Shown one piece after another: positions 63,653-64,000 of a DNA stretch of 64,000 nucleotides. The notes beneath the pieces were generated by a model. The model was given only the letters and a program-made list of their open reading frames with translations, was not told where the DNA came from and did not search any database. How positions within the stretch are numbered: the stretch's first letter is position 1; each line of letters begins with the position of its first letter. The position numbers and the translations under genes are program-made. The stretch covers positions 124,001 through 188,000 of the forward strand of contig NZ_CP015455.1 in the NCBI RefSeq assembly GCF_001888165.1, read 5' to 3'. The DNA is from Syntrophotalea acetylenica. GTDB taxonomy: Bacteria > Desulfobacterota > Desulfuromonadia > Desulfuromonadales > Syntrophotaleaceae.

Positions 63653-64000
63653 ATGCGCTGTCCCCGTTGTCAGGCGGTTGTTTCGGAACAGGCCAGATTC
63701 TGCCAGATGTGCGGCGCAAGTCTCGAACGCGATGCCCGCGCTCTGCATGAGGAAGCGATCGATTTCTACCATCGCGGGCAACTTGCGCAGGCTCTGGCCC
63801 TGTGGAGAGAAGCCCTGGAGCGCGACCCGGGTTTCAGCCAGGCGCATTATTACATCGGTCTGGCCTGTTACGATCAGGGCGATCTGCCGGCCGCCATCAA
63901 GGCCTTCAGGTCGGCCCTGAGCGGCGCCCGGGAACCCTTTCGCATCCTTTTCAAACTGGGTCTGGCCCAATACGGGCTGGGAGATCTGGCTGCCAGCGTG
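63653..64000 (+). CDS. Zinc-ribbon and TPR protein, N-terminal part (runs off the window)
   Basis: 116 residues without a stop before the window edge. The N-terminus MRCPRCQAVVSEQARFCQMC is a zinc ribbon with two CxxC pairs. From about residue 28 there are TPR repeats (ALHEEAIDFYHRGQLAQALA, then AHYYIGLACYDQGDLPAAIK and ILFKLGLAQYGLGDL). AAGGAGA lies before the ATG at 63653. The C-terminus and function are unknown. Confidence 0.85.
   Translation, partial: MRCPRCQAVVSEQARFCQMCGASLERDARALHEEAIDFYHRGQLAQALALWREALERDPGFSQAHYYIGLACYDQGDLPAAIKAFRSALSGAREPFRILFKLGLAQYGLGDLAASV

Overview
The window is a GC-rich, gene-dense bacterial chromosome segment with no insertion sequence, tRNA, rRNA or CRISPR that I can see. 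Gene content and order (hrcA-grpE-dnaK-dnaJ behind a CIRCE element; mfd - two parvulin isomerases - pdxA - uvrA; carD next to a fused ispDF; an Mrp-type antiporter with several D-like subunits) suggest a Desulfuromonadia-type delta-proteobacterium, of the Pelobacter/Desulfuromonas/Geobacter kind. That placement is inference from gene order, not a database result.

Layout. 1-536 (-): start of thioredoxin reductase. 811-1278: small membrane protein. 1682-8886: V/A-type ATPase operon in the order E, DUF2764, A, B, D, I, K. 8949-9740 (-): nitrilase-family amidohydrolase. 10171-17663: an Mrp/Mbh-type cation/proton antiporter operon (E, F, G, MbhD-like, MbhE-like, B, C and three D-like subunits), followed by a universal stress protein and hemW. 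19419-24379: heat-shock operon. 24428-33697: LpoA-like periplasmic protein, CarD regulator, ispDF, glnS, cysS, uvrB. 33827-38243 (-): ABC-2 exporter, CHASE-type diguanylate cyclase, TatC and TatA/B. 38355-48898 (+): nadA, mfd, two isomerases, pdxA, uvrA. 48965-52275: Ktr-type potassium uptake and a PerM/AI-2E family protein. 52364-58992: tripartite RND efflux pump with its TetR regulator. 59024-64000: small protein, PilZ protein, glycosyltransferase, miaA, pcnB and the start of a zinc-ribbon/TPR protein.

How the genes work together. The first 18 kb looks like a sodium-bioenergetics island. The rotor subunit K keeps the residues that bind Na+ in Enterococcus hirae NtpK, an Mrp-type Na+/H+ antiporter lies next to it, and a Ktr system (usually Na+-linked) is further along. 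The nucleotide-excision-repair genes uvrB, mfd and uvrA lie within 17 kb. The RND operon has a recognisable promoter with an operator-like inverted repeat in its spacer, and its TetR gene has a second inverted repeat behind a strong terminator.

Quality warning. Five genes (V-ATPase A, mrpB, the second D-like subunit, hemW, the diguanylate cyclase) are each broken by one or two single-base contractions, all in homopolymers of five or more. Restoring the missing bases gives full-length proteins in every case, so I treat these as probable sequencing or assembly errors and annotate the composite genes.
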